Source of the DNA: Xylanimonas allomyrinae
Lineage (GTDB): Bacteria > Actinomycetota > Actinomycetes > Actinomycetales > Cellulomonadaceae
DNA length: 64,000 nt
Reading direction: 5' to 3'
NCBI RefSeq assembly: GCF_004135345.1
Contig: NZ_CP035495.1
Span: forward strand, 868,001 to 932,000
Shown here piece by piece: positions 1 through 11,428 of this stretch. The notes beneath the pieces were generated by a model. That model had not been told where the DNA came from and did not search any database. It was given only the letters and a program-made list of their open reading frames with translations. Position 1 is the first letter of the stretch. The number at the start of each line of letters is the position of its first letter. A program made the position numbers and the translations under genes.

Positions 1-660
1 TTCGCCGAGCTGGCGGAGTCCCTGGGGCACCTGCGCGACGCGGGAGTGCAGTACCGGATCCTGTACCTGGACGCCTCGGACGAGGAGCTCGTGCGGAGGT
101 TCGAGGCGGTGCGGCGGCCGCACCCGCTCCAGGCCGACGGGCGCATCCTCGACGGCATCGCCGAGGAGCGCCGCGCCCTCGCCTCGCTCGTCGAGCGCGC
201 CGACACCGTCATCGACACCACGACGCTGTCGGTGCACGACCTGGCACGCGAGGTGCGCGCGGCCGTCGGCGACGGGGCACCCGAGGTGCTGCGCGTCAAC
301 GTGGTCGCGTTCGGCTTCAAGTACGGCCTGCCGCTGGACGCCGACCACGTCGTCGACGTCCGCTTCCTGGCCAACCCGTACTGGATCACCGAACTGCGTC
401 ATCTCACGGGCCGCGACGCCGCCGTGCGCGACTTCGTGCTCACCCGCCCGGGAGCCCGCCAGTTCGTCGATCGCTACGTCAGCGCGCTGGAGCCCGTGCT
501 GGCCGGCTACCTGCACGAGGAGAAGCGGTACGCGACCCTCGCCGTCGGGTGCACGGGCGGCAAGCACCGTTCGGTCGCGATCGCCGAGGAGATCGCCGCT
601 CGGCTGCGCGCCCAGGGTCTGCGCGTCACCGTCACCGCCCGCGACCTGGGCAAGGAGTAG
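1..660 (+). CDS. rapZ: RapZ-family nucleotide-binding protein, 3' part
   Basis: Partial: the reading frame is open from base 1, so the N-terminus with its P-loop lies outside the window. About 219 C-terminal residues remain. They include the family's C-terminal domain with VVAFGFKYGLP, VDVRFLANPYW and the closing GCTGGKHRSVAIAEEIA motif. RapZ/YvcJ proteins bind nucleotides; in E. coli RapZ is an adaptor steering RNase E to the GlmZ small RNA, while the actinobacterial role is less defined. It is followed after 3 bases by yvcK, and whiA lies further downstream, the classic rapZ-yvcK-whiA neighbourhood of Gram-positives. Identification is firm; the RNA-related role is by family only. Confidence 0.93.
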   Translation, partial: FAELAESLGHLRDAGVQYRILYLDASDEELVRRFEAVRRPHPLQADGRILDGIAEERRALASLVERADTVIDTTTLSVHDLAREVRAAVGDGAPEVLRVNVVAFGFKYGLPLDADHVVDVRFLANPYWITELRHLTGRDAAVRDFVLTRPGARQFVDRYVSALEPVLAGYLHEEKRYATLAVGCTGGKHRSVAIAEEIAARLRAQGLRVTVTARDLGKE

Positions 661-663
661 CCC

Positions 664-1677
664 GTGACGTTCCCCTCCGGCAAGCCGGCCCCCTCCCTGC
701 GCGTCTCCGGGATCCGGTCCGGGACCCCGCGCGGCCCGCAGGTCGTCGCACTCGGCGGCGGCCACGGCCTGTCCGCGAGCCTGCGCGCGCTGCGCCACGT
801 GTCGGAGCGCCTGACCGCCGTGGTCACGGTGGCCGACGACGGCGGTTCCTCGGGCCGGTTGCGCGAGGAGCTCGGCGTTCTTCCGCCCGGGGACCTGCGC
901 ATGGCGCTGGCCGCGCTCACGGACGACTCCGACTGGGGTCGCACCTGGTCCGCCGTGCTCCAGCACCGGTTCCGCACGGACGGCCCGCTCGACCAGCACG
1001 CGGTCGGCAACCTGCTCATCACCGCGCTCTGGGAGCTGCTGGGCGACACCGTCACGGGGCTCGACTGGGTGGGCCGCCTGCTCGGCGCTCGCGGGCGCGT
1101 GCTTCCGATGGCGTCGGTGCCGCTCGTCGTCGAGGCCGACGTGGTCGGCGACGACGGCACGCTGCGCACCGTCGACGGGCAGGTCAACGTCGCGACGGCG
1201 CACGGGCGCATCGACCACCTGCGCCTGCATCCCGCGGACCCGCCGGCGTGCGAGGAGGCCGTCGCGGCCGTGCACGCGGCCGACTGGGTCGTTCTCGGCC
1301 CCGGCTCCTGGTACTCGTCGGTGCTCGTGCACCTGCTCGTGCCGCGCCTGTGCGACGCCCTGCTGAGCACGAAGGCCCGGCGTTGCGTGACGCTCAACCT
1401 GTCGCCCGATGCCGAGACCTCGGGTCTGACGGCGGTCGACCACCTTGAGGTGCTGCACCGGCATGCGCCCGACCTGCGGATCGACGTCGTGCTGGCGGAC
1501 CCGTCCGCGGTCGAGGACGTCGCTGCTGCCGAGCGTGCGTCCGCTGCCCTCGGTGCGCGGCTGGTGATGCGGCAGGTCGCGCTCGGCGACGGCACCGCAC
1601 GGCACGACGCGTTGCGGCTCGCGGCGGCCTACCGTGACGTGTTCGACGGCGTGCTGGGCGACGTCGGCGGGCCGTGA
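664..1677 (+). CDS. yvcK: YvcK/CofD-like gluconeogenesis factor
   Basis: 337 residues from a GTG three bases after rapZ. The Rossmann-type start VVALGGGHGLSASLRALR, followed by VVTVADDGGSSGRLREELG and PGDLRMALAAL, is diagnostic of the CofD-like YvcK family. The later LGPGSWYSSVLVHLLVPRL segment also belongs to the family. YvcK binds UDP-sugars and in Bacillus and mycobacteria affects cell-wall precursor supply and growth on gluconeogenic carbon. Very tight spacing implies co-transcription with rapZ. Unusually, whiA is not next: two unrelated genes intervene. The 178 bases before the next gene contain no convincing ORF. Confidence 0.94.
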   Translation: MTFPSGKPAPSLRVSGIRSGTPRGPQVVALGGGHGLSASLRALRHVSERLTAVVTVADDGGSSGRLREELGVLPPGDLRMALAALTDDSDWGRTWSAVLQHRFRTDGPLDQHAVGNLLITALWELLGDTVTGLDWVGRLLGARGRVLPMASVPLVVEADVVGDDGTLRTVDGQVNVATAHGRIDHLRLHPADPPACEEAVAAVHAADWVVLGPGSWYSSVLVHLLVPRLCDALLSTKARRCVTLNLSPDAETSGLTAVDHLEVLHRHAPDLRIDVVLADPSAVEDVAAAERASAALGARLVMRQVALGDGTARHDALRLAAAYRDVFDGVLGDVGGP

Positions 1678-1855
1678 CCGCACCGCCCACCTCATCCGGG
1701 AGGCGGATGGCGTAGCGGTCGAACACATCGAACACGCGCGGAAACTGCGGAAGTCTCCAAGCGCGCCAGCCCATGGCCCTCGGGCGTGACCGCGCCGCCC
1801 CGCGCCTGTGAGACTTCGTGGCGTCCCCCCGCTGAACGCTGCCCAAGGAACGCCC

Positions 1856-3685
1856 ATGATCGAGAGCACGACCCCGCTGCGGATCGCCCTCCCGCCGACG
1901 GCGAACATCGACGCGATCCTCCGTGAACGCCTGCGTGCCGAGCCCGGCGCGGTGCTCGCCGAGGTGCGCCGCGACCGGGCATGGGAACCGGTCACGGTGG
2001 CCGAGTTCAACGACAAGGTGGTTGCCGTCGCCAAGGGACTGGTCGCCCTGGGCGTCGAGCCGGGCGACACGGTCGGCATCATGTCCCGCACGCGCTACGA
2101 GTGGACGCTGCTCGACTTCGCCGCGTGGGCCGCGGGCGCGGTGCCGGTCCCGATCTACGAGACGTCGAGCGCCGAGCAGGTGCGCTGGATCCTGTCGAAC
2201 TCGGGCGTCTCGCTGCTCGTGGTCGAGACGGCCGCGAACGCCGCGACCGTGGCCGAGGCACGCGACGGCGCGCCGATGTGCCGCGAGGTGCTCGTGCTCG
2301 ACGGCCCTGCGGGGAGCGGGGCGGTCGAGGTGCTGACCACCGCGGGGGCCGGCGTCGCCGATGCCGAGATCGAGCGCCGTCGTCGGCTGGCGACCCTCGA
2401 CGACCTGGCGACGATCATCTACACGTCGGGCACCACGGGCCGCCCGAAGGGCGCCGAGCTCACGCACGGCAACTTCGCGACGCTGGCGCTCAACACGGTG
2501 GCCGACGTGCCGGAGGTGTTCAACGGCCAGGGCCGCACCATGCTGTTCCTCCCGCTGGCGCACGTGTTCGCGCGATTCATCGAGGTCGTGGCGGTCGCGG
2601 GGGGCAGCGTCCTGGGGCACTCACCCGACATCAAGACGCTGACGCTCGACCTGCGCGCGTTCCGCCCGACGTACGTGCTGGGCGTCCCGCGCGTGTTCGA
2701 GAAGGTGTACAACGCCGCCGAGCAGTCGTCGGCGGCGGAGAAGGCGCGCGGGTACTTCAACTGGGCGACGGCGGTGGCGATCGCGTACTCGCGGGCGCTG
2801 GACACGCCGCGCGGCCCGTCGCTGTGGCTGCGGTTCCAGCACGTGTTCGCCGACGGGCTGGTCTACTCCAAGCTGCGCGACACCCTGGGTGGCAAGGTGA
2901 CGCACGCCGTCTCGGGCGGCGGACCCCTGGGGGAGCGGCTGGGTCACTTCTTCCGGGGCGTGGGCCTGAACATCCTGGAGGGCTACGGCCTGACGGAGAC
3001 GACGGCGCCGACGTCGGTCAACCGTCCGGGCCGCACCCGGATCGGCAGCGTCGGCCCGATGATGCCCGGCTGCTCGGCCCGTATCGCGGACGACGGCGAG
3101 ATCCTCCTGAAGGGTCCGCACGTCTTCCGCGGCTACCACGGCAACCCGCAGGCGACGGCCGAGGCGTTCGACGGCGAGTGGTTCCGCACGGGTGATCTCG
3201 GCGTCCTCGACGACGGCTACCTGCGGATCACGGGCCGCAAGAAGGAGTTGATCATCACCGCGGGCGGCAAGAACGTCGCCCCGGCCGTGCTCGAGGACCG
3301 TGTGCGGGCGCACGCCCTGGTCAGCCAGTGCGTCGTCGTCGGCGACAACCGTCCGTTCATCGGCGCGCTCCTGACGATCGACCCCGACGGCCTCGCGGGC
3401 TGGCTGACGATGCACGGCAAGCCTCGGGTCACGGTCGAGCAGGCGCTCGCCGACCCCGACGTCATCGCCTCGCTCGACAAGGCGGTCGCGCGCGCGAACG
3501 AGGCGGTCTCCAAGGCCGAGTCGATCCGCAAGTTCACGGTGCTGCCGGGTGACTTCACGATCGAGAACGGCTATCTGACGCCGTCGATGAAGGTCAAGCG
3601 TGCGCTCGTCCTGGCGGACTTCGCCGACGACGTCGACCGGCTCTATGCCGCGGGCCGTGACCGGCAGGCGGCGCTGACGCGCTGA
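1856..3685 (+). CDS. Long-chain acyl-CoA synthetase (AMP-forming)
   Basis: 609 residues from the ATG at 1856, chosen over an upstream in-frame start because AAGGAA sits 5 bases before it. Adenylate-forming enzyme: the AMP-binding loop TIIYTSGTTGRPKG, the GYGLTETTAP motif, TGDLG, and the C-terminal hinge and lysine region ITGRKKELIITAGGKNVAP are all present. It matches FadD15-type ligases, which activate fatty acids as acyl-CoA via acyl-AMP. No membrane segment or signal peptide is seen. It sits between yvcK and whiA, where most relatives have no gene. Family assignment is secure; chain-length preference cannot be read from sequence. Confidence 0.92.
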   Translation: MIESTTPLRIALPPTANIDAILRERLRAEPGAVLAEVRRDRAWEPVTVAEFNDKVVAVAKGLVALGVEPGDTVGIMSRTRYEWTLLDFAAWAAGAVPVPIYETSSAEQVRWILSNSGVSLLVVETAANAATVAEARDGAPMCREVLVLDGPAGSGAVEVLTTAGAGVADAEIERRRRLATLDDLATIIYTSGTTGRPKGAELTHGNFATLALNTVADVPEVFNGQGRTMLFLPLAHVFARFIEVVAVAGGSVLGHSPDIKTLTLDLRAFRPTYVLGVPRVFEKVYNAAEQSSAAEKARGYFNWATAVAIAYSRALDTPRGPSLWLRFQHVFADGLVYSKLRDTLGGKVTHAVSGGGPLGERLGHFFRGVGLNILEGYGLTETTAPTSVNRPGRTRIGSVGPMMPGCSARIADDGEILLKGPHVFRGYHGNPQATAEAFDGEWFRTGDLGVLDDGYLRITGRKKELIITAGGKNVAPAVLEDRVRAHALVSQCVVVGDNRPFIGALLTIDPDGLAGWLTMHGKPRVTVEQALADPDVIASLDKAVARANEAVSKAESIRKFTVLPGDFTIENGYLTPSMKVKRALVLADFADDVDRLYAAGRDRQAALTR

Positions 3686-3728
3686 GCGCGTCACGCCCGA
3701 CACCACGACCCGGACAGGGAGATCACTC

Positions 3729-4376
3729 ATGGAGCTTCTGGGAATGCCGATCGACGTCGGCCTGGAGCGTTTCGTCCTCGCGCAGGCGTTCGGTCTGCTG
3801 ACGCTCGTCTTCAACTTCTGGTCTTACCAGATGGAGGACCAGCGCAAGTACTTCTTGCGGTTCACCATCGGCAGCGCGTTCTGGCTGGCGATGTTCCTGA
3901 CGATGGGGGCGCAGGTCCCCGTGATCCTCGTGGCGGTGTTCTCGACGCTGCGCGGGATCGTGTTCTGGTGGGCGCTGGGCGTGGACTCGCCGTGGCGGCG
4001 CATGCTCGCGCGCCGGGTCATGTACACGACGCTCGCGATCGCGTTCGTCTCGGCCGCCGTCGCCATTCCCGGCGCGCGTCCCGAGACGCGGCCGCTGCAG
4101 GTGCTGCTGCTGCTCGCCGTCGTGCTGTTCGTCGTCGGGCAGTACCTGCCAGGTGTGTACCTGGTGCGCGTCTTCGCGACCGTGTACGCGGTGGCGGTGC
4201 TGCTGCTCAACACGCCGCTGGACACGTTCAACCCCGTGGGCATCGTCATCGAGCTGAACAACCTCGTCGCGATCGCGGTGTTCTTCGTGCTCCTGAGCCG
4301 TAGACGCCGGGAACGCGCGCGGCTGGCGGCCGTCCCGCCGAAGGCGCTGGCGCTCGGCACGCCCGTGGCGGCCTGA
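3729..4376 (+). CDS. YgjV-like multi-pass inner membrane protein
   Basis: 215 residues; AGGGAGA lies about 7 bases before the ATG. Several hydrophobic helices are visible (residues about 15-30, 50-75, 95-115, 120-140 and 160-185), with a basic tail [10 protein letters not shown] on the cytoplasmic side. The start [18 protein letters not shown], followed by [15 protein letters not shown], is typical of the YgjV (Imp-YgjV) family of unknown function. It lies 43 bases after the acyl-CoA synthetase, so the two are probably co-transcribed. No function is claimed. Confidence 0.75.
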   Translation: MELLGMPIDVGLERFVLAQAFGLLTLVFNFWSYQMEDQRKYFLRFTIGSAFWLAMFLTMGAQVPVILVAVFSTLRGIVFWWALGVDSPWRRMLARRVMYTTLAIAFVSAAVAIPGARPETRPLQVLLLLAVVLFVVGQYLPGVYLVRVFATVYAVAVLLLNTPLDTFNPVGIVIELNNLVAIAVFFVLLSRRRRERARLAAVPPKALALGTPVAA

Positions 4377-4446
4377 TGCGCCGACCGAGCGTTCCGCGAC
4401 ACGCCGGTGGGGAACCGGCGCGACACGCCGTGGCAGGATGACGGCC

Positions 4447-5427
4447 ATGGCGCTCACGGCACAGGTCAAGGAAGAGCTCGCCCGGTTGCGCGTGACCCGC
4501 ACTTCGAGCCGCAAGGCCGAGGTGTCGGCGATGCTGCGGTTCTCCGGGGGGCTGCACATCATCTCCGGTCGCGTGGTGGTCGAGGCGGAGCTCGACACCG
4601 AGTCGGTGGCGACGCGTCTGCGCGTCGCGATCGCCGAGCTCTACGGCCACCAGAGCGACCTCATCGTCGTCCAGGCCGGGGGTCTGCGGAAGAACAACCG
4701 GTATGTGGTGCGCGTGGTGCGTGAGGGCGAGTCGCTCGCCAGGCAGACCGGCCTTCTCGACCAGCGGGGCCGGCCGGTGCGCGGGCTCGCTCCCGACGTC
4801 GTGTCGGCCGGCGTGAGCGAGGCCGAGGCGGTGTGGCGTGGCGCGTTCCTCGCGCACGGTTCGCTCACCGAGCCGGGCCGGTCGATGGCCCTGGAGATCA
4901 CGTGCCCCGGTCCGGAGGCGGCGCTGGCCCTCGTGGGGGCTGCCCGCCGGCTCGGTGTGCAGGGCAAGTCGCGTGAGGTGCGCAACGTGGACCGCGTCGT
5001 CGTCCGCGACGGAGAGGCGATCGGCGAGATGCTGCGGCGCATGGGCGCCACGTCGACGCTCATGGTGTGGGAGGAGCGGCGCGCGCGGCGCGAGGTGCGC
5101 GGGACCGCCAACCGCTTGGCGAACTTCGACGACGCGAACCTGCGCCGCTCGGCGCGGGCTGCCGTCGCCGCGGGCGCGCGTGTGCAGCGCGCGTTCGAGA
5201 TCCTCGGCGACGAGGTGCCGGACCACCTGCGCGAAGCGGGAGAGCTGCGCCTGGCCAACAAGCAGGCCTCGCTCGAGGAGCTCGGGCAGCTCGCCGACCC
5301 GCCGCTGTCGAAGGACGCCGTCGCCGGGCGCATCCGCCGGCTGCTCTCGACGGCGGACAAACGTGCAATGGACCTCGGGATCCCGGACACCGAGGCCGAC
5401 CTGAGTCTCGACCTTCTGGACCTGTGA
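4447..5427 (+). CDS. whiA: Sporulation/cell-division regulator WhiA
   Basis: 326 residues starting [14 protein letters not shown], the usual WhiA start. An ATG nine bases upstream (4438) is in frame, but AGGA just before it suits the 4447 start better. The N-terminal part is a degenerate LAGLIDADG homing-endonuclease fold (about residues 15-210). The C-terminal helix-turn-helix includes [20 protein letters not shown] and [24 protein letters not shown]. WhiA binds DNA and in Streptomyces controls sporulation septation together with WhiB; it also exists in non-sporulating actinobacteria, as here. It would normally follow yvcK directly. Confidence 0.96.
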   Translation: MALTAQVKEELARLRVTRTSSRKAEVSAMLRFSGGLHIISGRVVVEAELDTESVATRLRVAIAELYGHQSDLIVVQAGGLRKNNRYVVRVVREGESLARQTGLLDQRGRPVRGLAPDVVSAGVSEAEAVWRGAFLAHGSLTEPGRSMALEITCPGPEAALALVGAARRLGVQGKSREVRNVDRVVVRDGEAIGEMLRRMGATSTLMVWEERRARREVRGTANRLANFDDANLRRSARAAVAAGARVQRAFEILGDEVPDHLREAGELRLANKQASLEELGQLADPPLSKDAVAGRIRRLLSTADKRAMDLGIPDTEADLSLDLLDL

Positions 5428-6714
<1,287 letters not shown>

Positions 6715-6738
6715 CTCTCGCGTAACCCAGCGTGAACC

Positions 6739-6809
6739 GAAGGCCGCGTGCGTGGCGCCGACCAGCTCGACCTTGGTGGTCGAGCCCGTCGGCACCGCAC
6801 GCGGCCTTC
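6739..6809 (+). terminator. Long hairpin between gap and pgk
   Basis: GAAGGCCGCGTGCG at 6739-6752 pairs perfectly with CGCACGCGGCCTTC at 6796-6809, and the interior adds GCCGAC/GTCGGC and GCTCGACC/GGTCGAGC pairings. No clean T-run follows, so this is either a high-GC terminator or an attenuator/RNA-stability element tuning gap relative to pgk. Confidence 0.7.
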
Positions 6810-6858
6810 GCCGTTCCGCACCCCTGACCACCCTCACACTCGACCATCAGGAGCACTT

Positions 6859-8079
6859 GTGAAGACCATCGCCTCCCTCGGCGACCTCACGGGCAAGAAG
6901 GTCCTCGTCCGTGCCGACTTCAACGTGCCGCTGTCCAAGGACGGCACGAAGACGATCACCGACGACGCTCGCATCGTCGCGGCCCTGCCGACGATCAACG
7001 CCCTGCTCGACGCCGGCGCGGCCGTCATCGTCATGGCCCACCTCGGCCGCCCGAAGCCCGTCGGCGAGTTCACCTTCGACGAGAACTTCACGCTGGCGCC
7101 GGTCGCCGCGCGCCTGTCGGAGCTGCTCGGCAAGCCCGTGCCGCTCGCCAAGGACCTGACCGGCCCGTCGGCCCAGGAGACGGTCGCCGCGCTCCAGCCG
7201 GGCGAGGTCGCCCTGCTCGAGAACGTCCGCATGGACCCGCGCGAGACGTCGAAGGTCGACGCCGAGCGTCAGGCCGAGGCGGCCGAGCTCGCACAGCTCG
7301 CCGACGTGTACGTGTCGGACGGCTTCGGCGTCGTCCACCGCAAGCAGGCCTCGGTGTACGACATCGCGCAGATCCTGCCTGCCGCGGCGGGCACGCTGGT
7401 CTTCAAGGAGGTCGACTCGCTGTCCAAGGCGACGACCGACCCCGAGCGGCCCTACGTCGTCGTCCTCGGCGGTTCCAAGGTCTCGGACAAGCTGGGCGTC
7501 ATCTCGAACCTCATCGAGAAGGCCGACCGCCTGCTCATCGGCGGCGGCATGATGTTCACCTTCCTCAAGGCCCAGGGCCACGAGGTCGGTACGTCGCTGC
7601 TCGAGGAGGACCAGATCGAGACGGTCCGCAGCTACCTCGCCCGCGCCGCCGAGCGCGGTGTCGAGATCGTCCTTCCGATCGACGTCGTCGTCGCCGACGC
7701 GTTCGACGCCCCGGCTCCCGCCGGCGTCGTTCCGGCCGACGCGATCCCCGCCGACAAGATCGGCCTGGACATCGGCCCTGCCTCCGGCGAGCTGTTCGCC
7801 GCGAAGCTGGCCGACGCGAAGACGATCGCCTGGAACGGCCCCATGGGCGTGTTCGAGCGCGAGGAGTACGCGGGCGGCACGCGCGCCGTCATGGACGGCC
7901 TGATCGCGGCCGGCCGCAACGGCGCCTTCACGATCGTCGGCGGTGGCGACTCCGCGGCGGCAGTCAAGACGCTCGGCTACGACACCGCGGACTTCGGCCA
8001 CATCTCGACCGGTGGTGGCGCGTCCCTCGAGCTGCTCGAGGGCAAGACGCTGCCGGGCATCGCGGTTCTGGAGGGCTGA
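6859..8079 (+). CDS. pgk: Phosphoglycerate kinase
   Basis: 406 residues from the GTG at 6859 with AGGAG seven bases ahead. The N-terminal substrate region [11 protein letters not shown], the MAHLGRPKP segment, [14 protein letters not shown], the hinge region [15 protein letters not shown] and the nucleotide-binding WNGPMGVFE and [12 protein letters not shown] near the C-terminus are all present. It makes ATP from 1,3-bisphosphoglycerate in lower glycolysis. tpiA starts five bases after its stop, so they share a transcript. Confidence 0.97.
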   Translation: MKTIASLGDLTGKKVLVRADFNVPLSKDGTKTITDDARIVAALPTINALLDAGAAVIVMAHLGRPKPVGEFTFDENFTLAPVAARLSELLGKPVPLAKDLTGPSAQETVAALQPGEVALLENVRMDPRETSKVDAERQAEAAELAQLADVYVSDGFGVVHRKQASVYDIAQILPAAAGTLVFKEVDSLSKATTDPERPYVVVLGGSKVSDKLGVISNLIEKADRLLIGGGMMFTFLKAQGHEVGTSLLEEDQIETVRSYLARAAERGVEIVLPIDVVVADAFDAPAPAGVVPADAIPADKIGLDIGPASGELFAAKLADAKTIAWNGPMGVFEREEYAGGTRAVMDGLIAAGRNGAFTIVGGGDSAAAVKTLGYDTADFGHISTGGGASLELLEGKTLPGIAVLEG

Positions 8080-8084
8080 GCATC

Positions 8085-8872
8085 ATGACGAACCGCACCC
8101 CGCTCATGGCGGGCAACTGGAAGATGAACCTGGACCACCAGGAGGCCATCGCCACCGTCCAGAAGCTCGCCTGGACGCTCAAGGACGCCAAGCACGACTA
8201 CGCGGCCGTCGAGGTCGTCGTCCTGCCGCCGTTCACCGACCTGCGCTCGGTCCAGACCCTGGTCGACGGTGACAAGCTGGACGTCAAGTACGGCGCCCAG
8301 GACGTCTCCAAGCACCCGCACGGCGCCTACACGGGCGAGATCTCGGCCACGATGCTGGCCAAGCTCGGCGTCTCGTACGTCGCCGTGGGCCACTCCGAGC
8401 GCCGCGAGTACCACGGCGAGTCGGACGCGCTGGTCAACGACAAGGTGCGCGTGCTGACTGCCGCGGGCCTGTCGCCCATCGTGTGCGTCGGGGAAGGCCT
8501 GGACATCCGCAAGGCCGGCGAGCACGTGGCCTACACGCTCGCGCAGATCGAGGCCGGCCTCGCCGACCTCACCGACGAGCAGCTCGCCAAGGTCGTCATC
8601 GCCTATGAGCCCGTGTGGGCCATCGGCACCGGCGAGGTCGCCACCCCGAGGACGCGCAGGAGGTCATCGGCGCGATCCGCGGCCAGCTCGCGGAGCAGTT
8701 CTCGCAGGACGTCGCGGACGCGACACGCATCCTGTACGGCGGCTCCGTCAAGTCGTCCAACGTCGCCGAGATCATGGCGAAGCCGGACATCGACGGAGCC
8801 CTGGTGGGCGGAGCGAGCCTCGACCCTGAGGAGTTCGCAAAGATCGTGCGCTTCCAGTCGCACGCCGTCTGA
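8085..8872 (+). CDS. tpiA: Triosephosphate isomerase, interrupted by one frameshift
   Basis: Starts [15 protein letters not shown] and continues normally through the active-site His segment [13 protein letters not shown] and the catalytic [10 protein letters not shown]. At about 8643-8650 the frame breaks in the run CCACCCCGAGG. Adding one C restores [20 protein letters not shown] and the phosphate loop [10 protein letters not shown] to a normal stop at 8872 (about 262 residues in total). Without repair the protein would read on into unrelated sequence. The enzyme interconverts dihydroxyacetone phosphate and glyceraldehyde-3-phosphate, and no second copy is in the window. Everything else is intact, so a sequencing or assembly error at the C-run is more likely than a true pseudogene. 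Confidence 0.88.
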
Positions 8873-8979
8873 CCCGTTTTCCGCACCTCAACCCTCAATC
8901 GGTGACGTGCGGCCCCGGATCTGCGGCCCCGGACTACCGGGGTTCGCTTCCAGGGCCGCACGTCGCCTAGGCTGGAGCC

Positions 8980-9222
8980 ATGGACGTCCTTCGCATCATC
9001 CTCCAGGTCCTGCTGGTCTTGACCAGTGGGTTCCTCACCCTCCTGATCCTGCTCCACAAGGGCAAGGGTGGGGGTCTGTCCGACATGTTCGGCGGTGGCA
9101 TCACCGCTGGGGCCGGCAGCTCCGGGGTGGCAGAGCGCAACCTCAACCGCATCACCGTCTCGTTCGCCGTCGTGTGGGCGATCGTGATCGTGCTGCTGGG
9201 ACTCATCCAGAAGCTTGGCTGA
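8980..9222 (+). CDS. secG: Preprotein translocase subunit SecG
   Basis: 80 residues with two transmembrane helices (about residues 3-23 and 58-77) flanking [15 protein letters not shown], the family's conserved cytoplasmic loop. SecG is the small accessory subunit of the SecYEG channel. In actinobacteria it routinely follows gap-pgk-tpiA, as here. Length and motif are normal. Confidence 0.95.
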   Translation: MDVLRIILQVLLVLTSGFLTLLILLHKGKGGGLSDMFGGGITAGAGSSGVAERNLNRITVSFAVVWAIVIVLLGLIQKLG

Positions 9223-9293
9223 GGCGAGTACGCTCGGGCTGACGTCCCCCGGCACTGGCGCCGGGACCGACTCGAAGGTGAGGTCGACCTGAC

Positions 9294-9650
9294 ATGGCTT
9301 CGACGGGTCATGTGATCCGGGGCTCGCGCGTAGGCGCGGGCCCGATGGGTGAAACAGAGCGGGGCGACGTTGCGCCTCGCACCCGCATCTCCTACTGGTG
9401 CGCGAACGGGCACGAGACGCAGCCGGCGTTCGCGGTCGGCTACGACTTCGAGCCTCCCGAGCAGTGGGAGTGCCCGCGTTGCGGGCTTCCCGCGGGCCTC
9501 GACAGGTCCGCGCCTCCGCCACCTGTGCACAACGAGCCCTACAAGACGCATCTCGCGTACGTGAAGGAGCGCCGCTCGGACGCCGAGGGCGCCGCCCTCC
9601 TCGACGAGGCGCTGAACGTGCTGCGCCGCCGCCGGGGCGAGGTCGCCTGA
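9294..9650 (+). CDS. rbpA: RNA polymerase-binding protein RbpA
   Basis: 118 residues. Start region VIRGSRVGAGPMGE, the zinc-type WCANGHETQPAF and WECPRCGLPAG cysteine pairs, and the sigma-interacting C-terminal part NEPYKTHLAYVKERRS are all recognisable. RbpA is actinobacteria-specific, binds RNA polymerase and the principal sigma factor, and stabilises the open complex. It stands alone downstream of secG. Its presence is strong evidence for the actinobacterial source. Confidence 0.95.
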   Translation: MASTGHVIRGSRVGAGPMGETERGDVAPRTRISYWCANGHETQPAFAVGYDFEPPEQWECPRCGLPAGLDRSAPPPPVHNEPYKTHLAYVKERRSDAEGAALLDEALNVLRRRRGEVA

Positions 9651-9739
9651 CGGACGGCCCGTCGGGCGACCTCGTCGCCGCGGGCTCCTTTGTGGTGCCC
9701 GCTGACAGGGATGTCCGGCGACGCGACACGCCCGTGCAG

Positions 9740-10486
9740 CTACGGCGCGTCCGCCGACGCGGTGTCCAGCAGCCACAGCGTGCGGTGCGTGCCCCTGACC
9801 CCGGACGCCGGGACCTCGGCGACGGGCTGACCGGCAAGCGCTGAGGCGACCTGCTCGGCCTTCTCCGCGCCCGCCGCCACGACCCAGACCTGGCGTGCGG
9901 CGTTGATCGCCTCGAACGTGAGCGACACGCGCTCGGCCGGCGGCTTGGGCGAGCCGTGAACGCCGACCGCCGCACCCGTGGCCGCGAGCTCAGCGTGCCC
10001 AGGGAACAGCGAAGCCACGTGCCCATCGGGTCCCATCCCGAGCAGCAGCACGTCGAAGGCGGGGACGCGCCCGTCGTCGGCCTGAGCGGCGAGATCGGCG
10101 GCGTAGGCGGCGGCCGACGCGGCGGGGGAGCCGGCGACGTCTGGGCCCGCGATGGGGTGCACGTTCTCCGCGGGCAGGCCCGCGGTCGCCTCGAGCGCGT
10201 CGACCAGAGCCGCACGCGCCTGTGTCTCGTTCCGGTCGGGGTCGCCCGACGGGAGGAACCGCTCGTCACCCCACCACAGGTGGACCCCCGACCAGTCGAC
10301 GGCCGCGAGCAGCGGGCTCTGCGCGGCGGCGGCCAGCGTCGCGATCCCGACCGTGCCGCCCGTCAGGACGACGTGGACGGGCCGGCGCACCGACTGCACG
10401 TCGAGGATCCGGGTCAGGAGCCGTGCCGCGGCGGCCTGGGCGAGCACGTCGGCGTCCGGGTGGACGACGACGAGCCGCCGGGTCAC
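9740..10486 (-). CDS. pgl: 6-phosphogluconolactonase
   Basis: 248 residues, GTG start at 10486 overlapping the opcA stop by four bases. HVVLTGGTVGIATL, the substrate-region VHLWWGDERFLP and LLLGMGPDGHVASLFPGH are DevB/Pgl signatures. It hydrolyses 6-phosphogluconolactone made by Zwf. Last gene of the reverse-strand tkt-tal-zwf-opcA-pgl operon, the standard actinobacterial order. Nothing odd in the protein itself. Confidence 0.95.
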   Translation of the reverse strand: MTRRLVVVHPDADVLAQAAAARLLTRILDVQSVRRPVHVVLTGGTVGIATLAAAAQSPLLAAVDWSGVHLWWGDERFLPSGDPDRNETQARAALVDALEATAGLPAENVHPIAGPDVAGSPAASAAAYAADLAAQADDGRVPAFDVLLLGMGPDGHVASLFPGHAELAATGAAVGVHGSPKPPAERVSLTFEAINAARQVWVVAAGAEKAEQVASALAGQPVAEVPASGVRGTHRTLWLLDTASADAP

Positions 10487-11428
10487 GCGGCGCCGCCCGG
10501 GGCGGCAGCGGCGACGGCGTCCACGAGCGGCAGGCCCTTGATGAGCGCCTCCTCGTAGATCTCGTCGGGGTCGAGTCTGCGCAGCTCCTCGATGAGCGCC
10601 TCGCTCAGCCTGCGGATCGGGAGCGCGATGCGCCTGTCGGGGAGCCGGCCTGCGAGATCGTCACGACACGGCCGTCGGGTCGGTCGAGCACGATGTTCCC
10701 GCCCTTGCGCTCGAGCGTCACTCGCGTGATCGCCGTCGCGCCGGGCTTGTGGACGATCCTCGCCGCGCAGCGCAGGCGGACGGCGAGCCAGCCTGCCAGC
10801 AGGTCGAGCGAGGTGTGGTTGCGTTCGCCCTCGATGACGACGCCGGTGACCGGCTCGTACGGCGGCTGCTCGAGCGCCGCGGCCAGGAGCCCGCGCCACA
10901 GCGTGACGCGAGCCCACGCCAGGTCGGTGTCGCCGGTCGCGTAGTGCATCCCGAGGGAGCGGATCATCGCCGTCGGCTCCGCGGCCATCACCGAGTCGGT
11001 GATGCGCCGCTGGGCGATCCGGCCGATCGGATGCTCGGCCGGGGTCTGCGGCGACTCGCGCGGCCACCACACGACGATCGGCGCGTCGGGCAAAAGCAGC
11101 GGCATCACGACGGCGTCGGGCTGCTCCTGGAGCGGGCCGGACGTGCGCAGGACGACCACCTCCGACGCCCCGGCGTCGCCGCCGACGCGGATCTGGGCGT
11201 CGAGCTGAGGCTCGGCCGTCACCGGCCCGGCCGACGCGAGCACCAGCACGCGGCACGGGTGCTCCCGGCTGGCGTCGTTCGCGGCCTCGACGGCCGCCTC
11301 GATGTCGGCCTCGTCGGCGATGACCACGAGCGTGAGCACGCGGCCGAGCGCGACGGCACCGCCCTCGTCGCGCAGGCTCACCAGCCGCTTGTCGACGGCG
11401 GTCGTGGTGGTCTTGGGCAGGTCGATGA

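Noticed and set aside
8085..9242. Unbroken 385-codon frame containing tpiA and reaching past secG.
   Set aside because: After residue 187 it is out of frame; the genuine TpiA C-terminus and SecG lie in other frames.
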